Shown here in pieces: positions 34,678 through 43,194 of a stretch of 64,000 bases of DNA. Source of the stretch: Oscillospiraceae bacterium. Lineage in GTDB: Bacteria; Bacillota; Clostridia; Oscillospirales; Oscillospiraceae. The notes under the pieces are model-generated. The model was not told the DNA's origin. It searched no databases and saw only the letters and a list, made by a program, of their open reading frames with translations. Position 1 is the stretch's first letter. Every line of letters starts with the position of its first letter. Where the stretch lies: NCBI GenBank assembly GCA_009780235.1, contig WRAK01000010.1, positions 1 through 64,000 on the forward strand, written 5' to 3'. The position numbers and the translations under genes were made by a program.

Positions 34678-35312
34678 ATAAACCCGTGTGTAGCCAAAAA
34701 ATCCGTGGTAATCCGATTTGGCGTATGCGTTCCCAACAATTTCTCCACATATTTCCCCACCAAATCCACCTCCAAATTAACCAAATCTCCCGCGCCCTTA
34801 GACAACAGCGTGGTTTCATCCGCCGTGTGGGGGATAATCGAAACGCCAAACCCGTTTGCATCTACCTCGGCTACGGTGAGACTGATGCCGTCGATGGCGA
34901 CGGAGCCTTTTTGAATCACATACCGTAAAATCTCCGCCCCCGCCGCAATACGCACATGGACGGCGTTGTCATCGGGACGCACGCTCACGATTTTTCCAAC
35001 ACCGTCAACATGCCCCGCCACCATATGCCCGCCGAAGCGACCGTTCGCCGCCATAGCACGTTCCAAATTTACCCGACTTCCAACCCGCAACACACCGAGT
35101 GCCGTACGATCGAGCGTCTCGGGCATGACATCGGCGGTGAACGCCGTACCGTTAATAGAGCTCGCCGTGAGACAAACGCCGTTGACGGCTACGCTGTCAC
35201 CCAACTTCAAGTCGGAGAAAATGACAGACCCCGCAATCGTCAGCCGAGCCGAACGCGTCCCGCGTTCCAGTCGTTCGATGGTGCCGATTTCTTCGATAAT
35301 TCCTGTGAACAT
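34674..35312 (-). CDS. ribE: Riboflavin synthase alpha subunit
   Basis: A 212-aa protein made of two lumazine-binding repeats: [16 protein letters not shown] ... [11 protein letters not shown], and [15 protein letters not shown] ... [12 protein letters not shown]. It dismutates two lumazine molecules into riboflavin. The ATG at 35312 follows GCAGGAGG. The stop codon TAG (34676-34674) belongs to the palindromic repeat downstream, and the last residues ATHGFM reach the repeat edge. Confidence 0.96.
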   Translation of the reverse strand: MFTGIIEEIGTIERLERGTRSARLTIAGSVIFSDLKLGDSVAVNGVCLTASSINGTAFTADVMPETLDRTALGVLRVGSRVNLERAMAANGRFGGHMVAGHVDGVGKIVSVRPDDNAVHVRIAAGAEILRYVIQKGSVAIDGISLTVAEVDANGFGVSIIPHTADETTLLSKGAGDLVNLEVDLVGKYVEKLLGTHTPNRITTDFLATHGFM

Positions 35313-35332
35313 CAGGCGATACCTCCTGCCCT

Positions 35333-35410
35333 TGTAGGGGCGACCGACTCGGTCGCCCGCCGTAACAAATTTGCAATGGCGCACGGGCGACCGGGTCGGT
35401 CGCCCCTACA
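35333..35410. repeat. Palindromic intergenic repeat, GGGCGACC type
   Basis: Arms TGTAGGGGCGACCGACTCGG and GACCGGGTCGGTCGCCCCTA; the centre includes ACAAATTTGCAATGG, shared with copies 3 and 4 of the GGCGTCC type although the arms differ. The ribD stop TAG is two bases away. Confidence 0.9.
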
Positions 35411-35411
35411 C

Positions 35412-36497
35412 CTACATCACATCATACTCCAACAACAAATCCTCACCCACATGCGTAATCGTAGGCTGGCCCAGCCGTACCGCATCATCCGGCAGGGCGA
35501 TACCCGCACCGCCCACAGGCCCCTTTGCCGTCGTGCCGCCGAAAATTTTAGGCGCGATATAGACTTGCAACCGTTGCACAAGGCCGGTCTCCAGCAAACT
35601 ATAATTCAAAGCTGCCCCGCCCTCGGCGAGAACGCTGTCGATGCCCTCGGCGTGGAGGGGACGCATCAAGCCCGCCAAATCTACCCGTCCGTCGGAGCCG
35701 GGGAGGGTGAGAATCTTGCATCCCGCATCTTCGTAGGGCGCGATGTCCGCATCGCGTCGCGCCGCGCAGGCGATAATCGTAGGCACATCCCGCGCCGTGC
35801 GCACAATCTGACTGTCGAGCGGCGTAGACAAGCGGGAATCACACACCACTCGCACGGGATTCCGCCCGCCCGGCAGACGACAGGTAAGCAGCGGATCATC
35901 TGCCAACACCGTCCCGACGCCGACCAAAATCGCAGAGAGTGCGTTTCGTGTCTCCTGTGCGTGCGCCCGAGATGCCTCGCCCGAAATCCACCGAGATGCT
36001 CCGGTGTGCGTGGCGATTTTCCCGTCCGCCGTCATGGCGTATTTCATCACCACGTAGGGTGTGTCATGTCGGATATAGTGGAAAAACACGGCGTTTAGCG
36101 CATCGCAGTCAGCCCGCAACACGCCCTCAATCACCGTGACACCCGCCGCACGAAGAGCCGCAACTCCGCCGCTGTCCACTTTGGGGTTTGGGTCAGGCGA
36201 GCCGATGACAACCGTAGATATCCCGCTCTCCAAAATCGCATCCGTACAGGGCGGCGTCTTTCCGTGGTGACAGCATGGCTCCAAGGTCACATAAATCGTT
36301 GCACCACGAGGGTCTTCGGTGCAAGCCGCCAAGGCCTCCCGCTCGGCGTGGGGGCCGCCGTAACGGGCGTGATACCCTTGACCAATCACTTGCCCGTCCT
36401 TGACAATCACCGCCCCGACAAGTGGGTTCGGATTCACCCCGCCCACACCTAAACGGGCGAGAGCGAGTGCTTGCTGCATGTAGTGTGTGGGGGGCAT
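35412..36497 (-). CDS. ribD: Riboflavin biosynthesis deaminase/reductase RibD
   Basis: A 361-aa bifunctional enzyme, first gene of the operon. The N-terminal cytidine-deaminase-like domain has the zinc motifs PHAEREAL and EPCCHHGKTPPC; the C-terminal reductase domain (from about 148) has YVVMKYAMTADGKIA and VLAEGGAALNYS. Residues about 247-256 (ARRDADIAPYED) are encoded by a repeat-like arm (35732-35756). GGAGGAACC precedes the ATG at 36497. Confidence 0.96.
   Translation of the reverse strand: MPPTHYMQQALALARLGVGGVNPNPLVGAVIVKDGQVIGQGYHARYGGPHAEREALAACTEDPRGATIYVTLEPCCHHGKTPPCTDAILESGISTVVIGSPDPNPKVDSGGVAALRAAGVTVIEGVLRADCDALNAVFFHYIRHDTPYVVMKYAMTADGKIATHTGASRWISGEASRAHAQETRNALSAILVGVGTVLADDPLLTCRLPGGRNPVRVVCDSRLSTPLDSQIVRTARDVPTIIACAARRDADIAPYEDAGCKILTLPGSDGRVDLAGLMRPLHAEGIDSVLAEGGAALNYSLLETGLVQRLQVYIAPKIFGGTTAKGPVGGAGIALPDDAVRLGQPTITHVGEDLLLEYDVM
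35732..35756. repeat. Repeat-like arm inside ribD
   Basis: CGTAGGGCGCGATG, TC, CGCATCGCG: the same build as the arm at 36521-36600 (CGATG...CATCGCGCCCTACG) and at 12549 in fmt. In frame with ribD. Confidence 0.5.
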
Positions 36498-36520
36498 GGG
36501 GGTTCCTCCAGTCCGTGCAT

Positions 36521-36600
36521 TGTAGGGTGTAACGTCCTCGGCGCACCGCGCGATGCTGCCTTGTGTGCAGGACAGCGCGCCGGGGGCATCGCGCCCTACG
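36521..36600. repeat. Palindromic repeat upstream of ribD
   Basis: TGTAGGGTGTAACG at one end and GGCATCGCGCCCTACG at the other, with inner GCGCGATGCTG...CAGCGCGC. It lies in the rib leader between the terminator and ribD. Confidence 0.7.
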
Positions 36601-36604
36601 TAAC

Positions 36605-36636
36605 AAAAAATGCGCCGAAGAAAAATCTTCAGCGCA
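36605..36636 (-). terminator. FMN-controlled terminator of the rib operon
   Basis: On the minus strand TGCGCTGAAGA and TCTTCGGCGCA pair around a short T-loop, followed by TTTTTT. It lies directly downstream of the FMN aptamer and upstream of ribD, the position of a riboswitch expression platform. Confidence 0.88.
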
Positions 36637-36663
36637 CACATCCATAAATAGGTATGGGACATG

Positions 36664-36770
36664 TCTTCTCTCATCCAGACTATTACTGTCGGCTTCGGAA
36701 TTACACCGAATCAGCCTTGCGGCTCGTGGGCTATACCACCGGTAGGGAATCACACCCTGCCCTGAAGACT
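36664..36770 (-). promoter_or_regulatory. FMN riboswitch (RFN element)
   Basis: On the minus strand the conserved blocks appear in order: TCTTCAGGGCAGGGTG, ACCGGTGGTATAGCCCACGAG, GATTCGGTG, TTCCGAAGCCGACAG, and GTCTGGATGAGAGAAGA. The outer stem TCTTC/GAAGA closes the aptamer. FMN binding should favour the terminator at 36605-36636 and switch off ribD-ribE-ribBA-ribH-trmL. Confidence 0.97.
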
Positions 36771-36785
36771 ATTTAGTTTGCATCT

Positions 36786-36813
36786 ATTATACACCAAATC
36801 CCCGCCCTGTCAA
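36786..36813 (-). promoter_or_regulatory. Promoter of the rib operon
   Basis: On the minus strand TTGACA (36813-36808) and TATAAT (36791-36786), 16 bases apart, just upstream of the FMN aptamer. Confidence 0.8.
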
Positions 36814-36902
36814 TCCACCTTGCAAAACCCCACTCAAAATGATAAAATGCCCTTGACCTTAAATTCTGCATCCTGCATTATTATGACCGAAGGGAGCAAA
36901 CG

Positions 36903-37658
36903 ATGACCCAAGACCAATTCTCCCGCACCCGTGCCCTCCTCGGCGGTGCGGCCATTGACCGTTTGGCACAGAGCCGTGTCGCCATCTTCGGCCTCGGCGG
37001 TGTCGGCGGCTATACGGCGGAGGCTCTGGTCCGTTCGGGCGTGGGGCATTTCGCCCTTTTCGACGACGACCAAATCTGCCTAACCAACCTAAACCGTCAA
37101 ATCATCGCCACCCACAAGACGGTGGGGGCGTATAAAGTGGATGTTATGGCCGAGCGGATTCGGGATATCAATCCCAAGGCGGAAGTCGAAGCCCACCGGG
37201 TATTCTATGGCCCCGATGTGGCGGACAACTTTGATTTTTCCCGCTACGACTATATCATAGATGCCATCGACACCGTGACGGCCAAACTGGAACTCGTCAC
37301 ACGAGCCGCGGCGGCAGGTGTCCCCATTATCAGCGCAATGGGGACGGCGAACAAACTCGACCCCACGGCCTTTGAGGTCACGGATATCTTCCGAACAGAA
37401 AATGACCCCCTGGCCCGTGTCATGCGCCGAGAACTCCGTGCACGGGGCGTAGAAGCCCTGCGCGTAGTTTACTCCAAAGAACCCGCGCAAAAGCCCATGG
37501 AAGATTTAATGAAAGCCTGCCGCCAAAATTGCGTCTGTCCGCCCGATGTGGCAAGGACGTGCCACAGTCGGCGGCAAATCCCCGCCAGTAACGCCTTTGT
37601 ACCCGGCACAGCGGGACTGATTTTGGCGGGGGAGGTAGTAAAGGCGTTGATTGGATGA
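36903..37658 (+). CDS. tcdA: tRNA threonylcarbamoyladenosine dehydratase TcdA
   Basis: A 251-aa E1-like (ThiF/MoeB) enzyme that cyclises t6A37 in tRNA using ATP. It has the nucleotide loop FGLGGVGGYTAEAL, the DDDQICLTNLNRQI motif and a C-terminal catalytic-cysteine region CVCPPDV followed by PGTAGLILAG. The t6A enzyme TsaD is also encoded in the window (43861). AGGGAGC precedes the ATG. Confidence 0.93.
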   Translation: MTQDQFSRTRALLGGAAIDRLAQSRVAIFGLGGVGGYTAEALVRSGVGHFALFDDDQICLTNLNRQIIATHKTVGAYKVDVMAERIRDINPKAEVEAHRVFYGPDVADNFDFSRYDYIIDAIDTVTAKLELVTRAAAAGVPIISAMGTANKLDPTAFEVTDIFRTENDPLARVMRRELRARGVEALRVVYSKEPAQKPMEDLMKACRQNCVCPPDVARTCHSRRQIPASNAFVPGTAGLILAGEVVKALIG

Positions 37659-37863
37659 ATATCGTGCGGGGCGGACGAGCCGAAAGATAACGAGTAGAAT
37701 TTACTGCGAACGAAAAGTCAAAGGAAGAGAGTTTTGAGAGAAACCTTGGTTTCTTTCAAGCGCATTTTTACTTCCTTTTTACACGCTCCAAAAGCAAGGC
37801 CGCCGACAGGGCAAACCCAACGTAAAAAGTAAGAAAAGGCCCGCTTTAAGCGCAATATCTTTT
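37659..37863. other. Gap with repeat fragment, no gene
   Basis: The stretch between tcdA and the cysE promoter. At 37765-37824 it holds TTTTTACTTCC...GCTCCAAAAGCAAGGCCGCCGACAGGG...CCCAACGTA, related to the 3' end of the 240-bp repeat (58908-59144). No coding frame is convincing. Confidence 0.55.
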
Positions 37864-37893
37864 TGACCAACACAATATATTTATGGTATAATA
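37864..37893 (+). promoter_or_regulatory. Promoter of cysE-cysS
   Basis: TTGACC at 37864-37869 and TATAAT at 37888-37893 with an 18-base spacer, 60 bases before the cysE start. Confidence 0.75.
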
Positions 37894-37953
37894 TATGAGT
37901 TGGGTTGGAGACCGACCCGGCCGGCCCGTACAAGCGCACAAGGAGACCACACC

Positions 37954-38619
37954 ATGGGAAACTTCATAGACACACTAAACGCATACAAAGCCCGCGACCC
38001 CGCGGCACCGGGCAAGCTGCAAATTTTTATCCTCTATCCCGGCGTCCACGCCACCATCAACCACCGGATCGCTCACCGGCTCTGGCGGTGGAAGCTCCGC
38101 TTCCCGGCGCGCCTTGTCGCCAATTGGAGCCGCTTTTGGACGGGCGTAGAAATCCACCCCGCAGCCAAAATCGGTAAGCGGTTAGTGATTGACCACGGCC
38201 TCGGAATCGTCATCGGCGAGACGACGGAGATTGGCGACGATGTCCTGCTCTATCAGGGCGTAACCCTCGGCGGCACGGGCAAAGACCAGGGTAAACGCCA
38301 CCCGACCATCGGGAACAACGTCCTTGTGGGCGCAGGTGCAAAAATTCTCGGCCCATTCACCGTGGGAGACAACGCCCGCATTGCGGCTAATGCCGTGGTG
38401 CTCAAAGAGGTACCACCCGGCAGTACCGCCGTGGGCGTACCCGCCCGCGTCGTGCGTATCGACGGCGAACAGACCGACTTTGCGGCACGGGTAGACCAAA
38501 TTGACATTACCGACCCGCTGGCTGTAGAGCTCGCAGCGATTAAAGCCCAGCTTGAACTATTCGAGCAGCATTGCCGCGAGCAAGGCTGCATAAAGGAGAC
38601 AGACCATGAGACTGTTTAA
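37954..38619 (+). CDS. cysE: Serine O-acetyltransferase
   Basis: A 221-aa left-handed beta-helix acetyltransferase (short, EpsC/CysE type). It reads HRIAHRLWRWKLRFPAR, then GVEIHPAAKIGKRLVIDHG, the catalytic region GVTLGGTGKDQGKRHPTIG and hexapeptide repeats to GVPARVVR. It makes O-acetylserine for CysK. The ATG at 37954 has AAGGAG before it; its 3' end overlaps cysS by 14 bases, linking cysteine synthesis with cysteine charging. Confidence 0.95.
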   Translation: MGNFIDTLNAYKARDPAAPGKLQIFILYPGVHATINHRIAHRLWRWKLRFPARLVANWSRFWTGVEIHPAAKIGKRLVIDHGLGIVIGETTEIGDDVLLYQGVTLGGTGKDQGKRHPTIGNNVLVGAGAKILGPFTVGDNARIAANAVVLKEVPPGSTAVGVPARVVRIDGEQTDFAARVDQIDITDPLAVELAAIKAQLELFEQHCREQGCIKETDHETV

Positions 38620-40018
38620 CACCGAGACAGGCCAAAAAGAAGAGCTCGTCCCCGTAGAGCCGGGCAAAGTCAAGATGTACGCCTGCGGTCCCACGGTCTA
38701 CGACTACATCCACGTCGGCAATGCCCGTCCTGTCATCGTCTTTGACGTGCTGAGACGTTACATGGAGTTTCGGGGCTACGACGTGACCTTCGTGCAGAAC
38801 TTCACCGACGTGGACGACAAAATCATCGACAGAGCCAACAGGGAAGGCGTCCCCTGCGAAGAGATTACCGAGCGGTTTATCAAAGAATACTTCACGGACG
38901 CACAGGGTTTAGGCGTGCAACCCGCCACCTTCCACCCGAGGGCGACGGAACATATCGGGGGTATGCTGGAGGCTATCCAAACGCTCATCGACAAGGGATG
39001 CGCCTACGCAGTCGGCGGCGATGTCTGGTTCCGCACGGCGGCGTTTAAGGACTACGGTAAGCTCTCCGGGCAAAACCTCGAAGACCTCCAAGCCGGAGCG
39101 AGAGTGGATGTGAACTCCGTCAAAGAAAACCCTATGGACTTTGCCCTGTGGAAGTCCGCCAAGCCCGGTGAACCGTCTTGGCCGTCGCCTTGGGGCGAGG
39201 GCCGTCCCGGTTGGCATATCGAATGTACCGTCATGGTGAACCACTACCTCGGCAAGACGATAGATATCCACGCCGGAGGGCAAGACCTCACATTCCCGCA
39301 CCACGAGAATGAAATCGCCCAGTCCGAGGCCCTCAACGACTGTAAATTTGCAAACTTCTGGCTCCACAATGGATTTTTGTCCATCGACAACAAGAAGATG
39401 AGCAAGAGTCTGGGCAACTTCTTTACTGTCCGAGATGCCGCTAATGCCTACGGTTACGATGCGATTCGCATGTTCATGCTCATGAGCCACTATCGCAACC
39501 CGTTGAACTACTCGGGCGAGATTCTCGTGCAGGCAAAGGCGGGGCTTGAGCGTCTGTACACCGCCGTAGAAAACTTGGAGTTCCTGCTCAAAAACGGATG
39601 TAGAGGCGAACTGTGTTCACCCGCCGAACAAGAATTTCTGAACGGCTTATCCGTCTACAAAGACCGCTTCATTGAGGTCATGGATGACGACTTCAACACC
39701 GCCGACGGCATCGCCGTCATCTTTGAACTGGTCCGAGAAATCAACGCCGCCACCGCAGGTGCAAGTGACCCGTCAAAGCCGTTCGTAGAGGGGTGCTTAG
39801 CCGCTATCCGTGAGTTGACGGATGTGTTGGGTCTTCTCTACGCGCAAGCGGACGGCGAAGCCGACCTCGACACCAAAGTCGAAACCCTAATCGAAGCCAG
39901 ACAACAAGCCAGAGCCAATAAGAACTGGGCGGAGGCGGACAGGATTCGGGATGAACTGAAAGATATGGGGATTATATTGGAGGATACGCCGCAGGGGGTT
40001 AAGTGGAAACGGGGGTAG
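38606..40018 (+). CDS. cysS: Cysteinyl-tRNA synthetase
   Basis: A 470-aa class I synthetase. It has the HIGH-type motif YDYIHVGNARP, zinc ligands in YACGPTVYD, GWHIECTVM and HHENEIAQSE, and KKMSKSLGN for KMSKS. Residues about 332-340 (GCRGELCSPAE) are encoded by a GTAGAGGCGAACTG half-repeat (39600-39625) identical but for one base to the sequence after yicC. The site is the linker before the anticodon-binding domain, where length varies. Confidence 0.97.
   Translation: MRLFNTETGQKEELVPVEPGKVKMYACGPTVYDYIHVGNARPVIVFDVLRRYMEFRGYDVTFVQNFTDVDDKIIDRANREGVPCEEITERFIKEYFTDAQGLGVQPATFHPRATEHIGGMLEAIQTLIDKGCAYAVGGDVWFRTAAFKDYGKLSGQNLEDLQAGARVDVNSVKENPMDFALWKSAKPGEPSWPSPWGEGRPGWHIECTVMVNHYLGKTIDIHAGGQDLTFPHHENEIAQSEALNDCKFANFWLHNGFLSIDNKKMSKSLGNFFTVRDAANAYGYDAIRMFMLMSHYRNPLNYSGEILVQAKAGLERLYTAVENLEFLLKNGCRGELCSPAEQEFLNGLSVYKDRFIEVMDDDFNTADGIAVIFELVREINAATAGASDPSKPFVEGCLAAIRELTDVLGLLYAQADGEADLDTKVETLIEARQQARANKNWAEADRIRDELKDMGIILEDTPQGVKWKRG
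39600..39625. repeat. GTAGAGGCGAACTG half-element inside cysS
   Basis: GTAGAGGCGAACTGTGTTC followed by ACCCGCC; the intergenic copy at 7109-7134 differs at one base. Here the TAG is out of frame, so the element is read through. Confidence 0.85.
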
Positions 40019-40035
40019 GGAACGCTGATGAACGC

Positions 40036-40290
40036 AAATGTAGGGGCAATTACCAATCGCCAAGCCCTTGCCCTTAAAATTCCCCTCCTCGGAGGGGTGC
40101 CGCCGAAGGCGGTGGGGTGGTTGTCCTTGACCTTAGGCTCCCTCTCCGAGGGAGCTGTCGCCGTAGGCGACTGAGGGAGTGCCCTTGACCTTCGTAGGGT
40201 GCGACGCCCCCTACGTCACATGCACCGGAAACCACCCCGTCAGGCTTCGCCTGCCACCCCTCCAAGGAGGGGAATAGGGGCAAAGGCCAA
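40036..40290. repeat. Composite of several palindromic repeats after cysS
   Basis: The 322-base gap between cysS and the next gene has no coding frame that I trust. It holds TTCCCCTCCTCGGAGGGGTG and GCCGCCGAAGGCGG near the left, GGCTCCCTCTCCGAGGGAGC and GTCGCCGTAGGCGAC in the middle, CGTAGGG...CCCCCTACG, and an inverted counterpart ACCACCCCGTCAGGCTTCGC...CCCTCCAAGGAGGGGAA on the right, making one large nested structure. The phrase CCTTGACCTT occurs twice. Confidence 0.75.
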
Positions 40291-40340
40291 AGACACGGAC
40301 GCCCGGACAACATATGTACCCACGAGGGGGCATCCCCGCA

Positions 40341-40622
40341 ATGACAACGACAATGCTACTGTTAAATTTCATGCTGGTATGTGCAATTACAATTGTCAGT
40401 TTCACCGAAAAGAAGGGCAAACCAAGCGGAAAACAAAAATGGGTATACATCCCCGCACTTGTTCTGGCAATTGCAAATCTTTTTGTCATATTGTTAAGCG
40501 AAAACACAGTCACCGGTGTCTTCTTTTGGATTATGATGGGGCTACTGGTTTTCCTCATAATCATCATGGGGATAAAACTATTCCGACCCTCAAAAAACAG
40601 CGAAAATTTAGACAGGAGATAA
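40341..40622 (+). CDS. Small membrane protein, unknown function
   Basis: A 93-aa protein with three hydrophobic segments (about residues 3-18, 34-52 and 59-78) and a charged C-terminus (FRPSKNSENLDRR). I do not recognise a family. It ends four bases before polA. The start is uncertain: the ATG at 40341 (MTTTMLLLNF) is preferred over 40314 because the extra residues come from repeat sequence, but neither has a strong ribosome-binding site. Confidence 0.55.
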   Translation: MTTTMLLLNFMLVCAITIVSFTEKKGKPSGKQKWVYIPALVLAIANLFVILLSENTVTGVFFWIMMGLLVFLIIIMGIKLFRPSKNSENLDRR

Positions 40623-40626
40623 CCCC

Positions 40627-43194
40627 ATGAAACTCATGGTCATCGACGGCAACAGTATCATCAACCGCGCCTACTACGGCATCCGCATGCTCACCACCAA
40701 AGACGGCACACCGACCAACGCCGTTTACGGTTTCCTCAACATCCTGCAAAAACTGATTGCGGAGGAGCAGCCCGACGGCCTCTGTGTTACATTCGACCTC
40801 AAAGGCCCAACATTCCGCCACGAGCAATACGCAGACTACAAAGCCCAACGCAAACCCATGCCGGATGAGCTAGCGGTGCAGATGCCCATTCTAAAAGACG
40901 TATTGGATGCCATGCGTGTCCCGCGTTATGAACTCCAAGGCTATGAGGCCGATGACCTCATCGGCACCATCGCCGCCGTGAGCCATGACGCGGATTGGGA
41001 ATGCGTTATCGTTACAGGCGACAAGGACGACCTCCAACTCGTCACGGACAAGGTGCGGGTCAAACTTGTCACCTCCCGTATGGGGCAGACGAAGACAGAC
41101 GACTACACGCCGGAAAAGGTGCTGGAAGTCTACGGTTTTGCCCCGCGGCGCATCATCGACCTCAAGGCACTCATGGGCGATGCCTCCGACAACATCCCCG
41201 GTGTCCCCGGCGTGGGAGAGAAAACGGCTATGGATTTGGTGCAGCGGTACGGCACCATCGAAGATATCTACAAAGACCTCTCCGCGCTGGATATCAAAGA
41301 CGGCGTACGCAAGAAACTGGCCGACGGCGGGGCCGCCGCACGCATGTCTTATGACCTCGCTACCATCGTCTGCGATGTCCCCTTCGATTTTGCCCCGACA
41401 GACACCGAGCGGCAGCCGCACGACGCAGAGCGTCTGCGCGCGCTGTTCGTCAAGCTCGAATTTCTGAGCCTCATCCCCAAATTCGGCCTCGAAACTCTCG
41501 CCCCCGCAGGAATCTGCGTCCCCGACGCCCCGCAACCGAACCCCACCGAACACATCACTACGCAAGCAGACCTTGATGCACTCCTGACCCGCTGTAAAAC
41601 TGCCGATTACGTCTCCGTCCGCACGTTGGACAACCTCGACGGCGTAGAAATCGGCGAGGCAAAGCAAATCAGCGTTGTCATGTGGGGCGCGGCAGGGGAG
41701 GGGTATAACCTTTTTCTGCGGGAACTCTTCAGCGACCAAGTGACCAAAGTCGGCCACCACATCAAAGACACCATGCGCGCACTCTTGGAGGAGGGCATTC
41801 GCGCCGAAGGGTACATTTTCGACACGGCTCTCGCCGCCTACTTGCTCGACCCCACCGTGAGTAAATACGAGCCGGAAAAGCTCGCATCCCAATATCTAAA
41901 CGGCCCCCTCACAGCCGAGACGCAAATTGTATACGACCTATACCCCGTACTCCGCGAGAAATTGGAGGCGGAAAAACTCACGAAAGTATTCGAGCAAATC
42001 GAAATGCCGCTCTGCGAAGTCCTCGCCCAAATGGAACACACGGGTTTTCTTGTAGACCGCACCGCCCTCAAAGCATTCGGCGATAAGCTGTCTGGGTGGA
42101 TTCACAATGTGCAAAGTGAAATTTACGAATTGGCGGGGCAAGAGTTCAACATCAACTCGCCCAAGCAACTCGGTCAAATCCTCTTTGACGTATTGGGCCT
42201 CCCGCCCGCCAAGAAAACCAAAACGGGCTACTCTACCAACGTAGAAGTCCTGCAAAAACTACAAGACAAGCACCCCATCATCCCCAAAATCATGGACTTC
42301 CGAGAGTATTCAAAGCTCAAAAGCACCTACGCCGACGGCCTGACGAAAACCATCGCCCCCGACGGGCGCATCCATTCGCATTTCCAAATGACAGTCACCG
42401 CCACAGGGCGTCTCAGCTCCACGGAGCCGAATTTGCAGAACATCCCCGTCCGCAAAGAGTTGGGCGGTGAGATTCGCAAAATGTTCGTCGCCCCGACAGG
42501 CAGAACGTTGGTGGATGCCGACTACTCTCAAATTGAGCTGCGCCTTTTAGCCCACATCTCCGGCGATGAGACGATGCGGCAGGCGTTCGGCACGGGTGAG
42601 GATATCCACACCGTCACAGCCTCGCAAGTCTTCGACGTAGCACAGGAGGACGTCACGCCACTCATGCGCAGCCGTGCCAAGGCGGTTAACTTCGGCATCG
42701 TCTACGGCATCTCGGCTTTTTCCTTGGCGCAGGATATCGGTGTCAGCGTGGCCGAGGCGAAACACTATATCGAAAACTACCTCGCCAAATACAGCGGGGT
42801 GCGGGATTATATGACAAACATTGTGGAGGCCGCCAAGAAAAACGGCCAAGTCGAGACCCTTTTCGGCCGCATCCGCCCTCTGCCGGAACTGAAAGCCTCC
42901 GACTTCAACACCCGCTCTTTCGGTGAGCGTGTCGCGCTCAACATGCCAATCCAAGGCACGGCGGCAGACATTATGAAGCTCGCCATGATCCGTGTCCATG
43001 AGCGGTTGGAACGGGAGGGCTTGGCGGCCAAGCTCGTCCTTCAAGTCCACGATGAACTTATCGTAGAATGCCCCGAAGCCGAGACCGAGCGTGTCACGGC
43101 ACTACTGGAGGAAGAACTGGAGCAAGTCATCACCCTCAGCGTTCCCTTAACCGCCGAGGCCAAGAGCGGCACGACATGGTATGATGCGAAATGA
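40627..43194 (+). CDS. polA: DNA polymerase I
   Basis: An 855-aa family A polymerase for repair and Okazaki-fragment processing. Residues 1-290 are the 5'-3' exonuclease (IDGNSIINRAYYG, GYEADDLIGT, ALMGDASDNIPGVPG). The middle domain lacks clear DEDD proofreading residues, as in many Firmicutes. The polymerase domain has motif A DADYSQIELR (about 630), motif B RSRAKAVNFGIVYGIS and motif C VHDELI (about 807). AGGAG precedes the ATG. It overlaps rimI by ATGA. Confidence 0.97.
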   Translation: MKLMVIDGNSIINRAYYGIRMLTTKDGTPTNAVYGFLNILQKLIAEEQPDGLCVTFDLKGPTFRHEQYADYKAQRKPMPDELAVQMPILKDVLDAMRVPRYELQGYEADDLIGTIAAVSHDADWECVIVTGDKDDLQLVTDKVRVKLVTSRMGQTKTDDYTPEKVLEVYGFAPRRIIDLKALMGDASDNIPGVPGVGEKTAMDLVQRYGTIEDIYKDLSALDIKDGVRKKLADGGAAARMSYDLATIVCDVPFDFAPTDTERQPHDAERLRALFVKLEFLSLIPKFGLETLAPAGICVPDAPQPNPTEHITTQADLDALLTRCKTADYVSVRTLDNLDGVEIGEAKQISVVMWGAAGEGYNLFLRELFSDQVTKVGHHIKDTMRALLEEGIRAEGYIFDTALAAYLLDPTVSKYEPEKLASQYLNGPLTAETQIVYDLYPVLREKLEAEKLTKVFEQIEMPLCEVLAQMEHTGFLVDRTALKAFGDKLSGWIHNVQSEIYELAGQEFNINSPKQLGQILFDVLGLPPAKKTKTGYSTNVEVLQKLQDKHPIIPKIMDFREYSKLKSTYADGLTKTIAPDGRIHSHFQMTVTATGRLSSTEPNLQNIPVRKELGGEIRKMFVAPTGRTLVDADYSQIELRLLAHISGDETMRQAFGTGEDIHTVTASQVFDVAQEDVTPLMRSRAKAVNFGIVYGISAFSLAQDIGVSVAEAKHYIENYLAKYSGVRDYMTNIVEAAKKNGQVETLFGRIRPLPELKASDFNTRSFGERVALNMPIQGTAADIMKLAMIRVHERLEREGLAAKLVLQVHDELIVECPEAETERVTALLEEELEQVITLSVPLTAEAKSGTTWYDAK

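Noticed and set aside
41500-42000. Active 3'-5' proofreading domain in PolA
   Set aside because: The acidic DEDD residues expected in this part are not recognisable; only the 5'-3' exonuclease and polymerase domains are supported.
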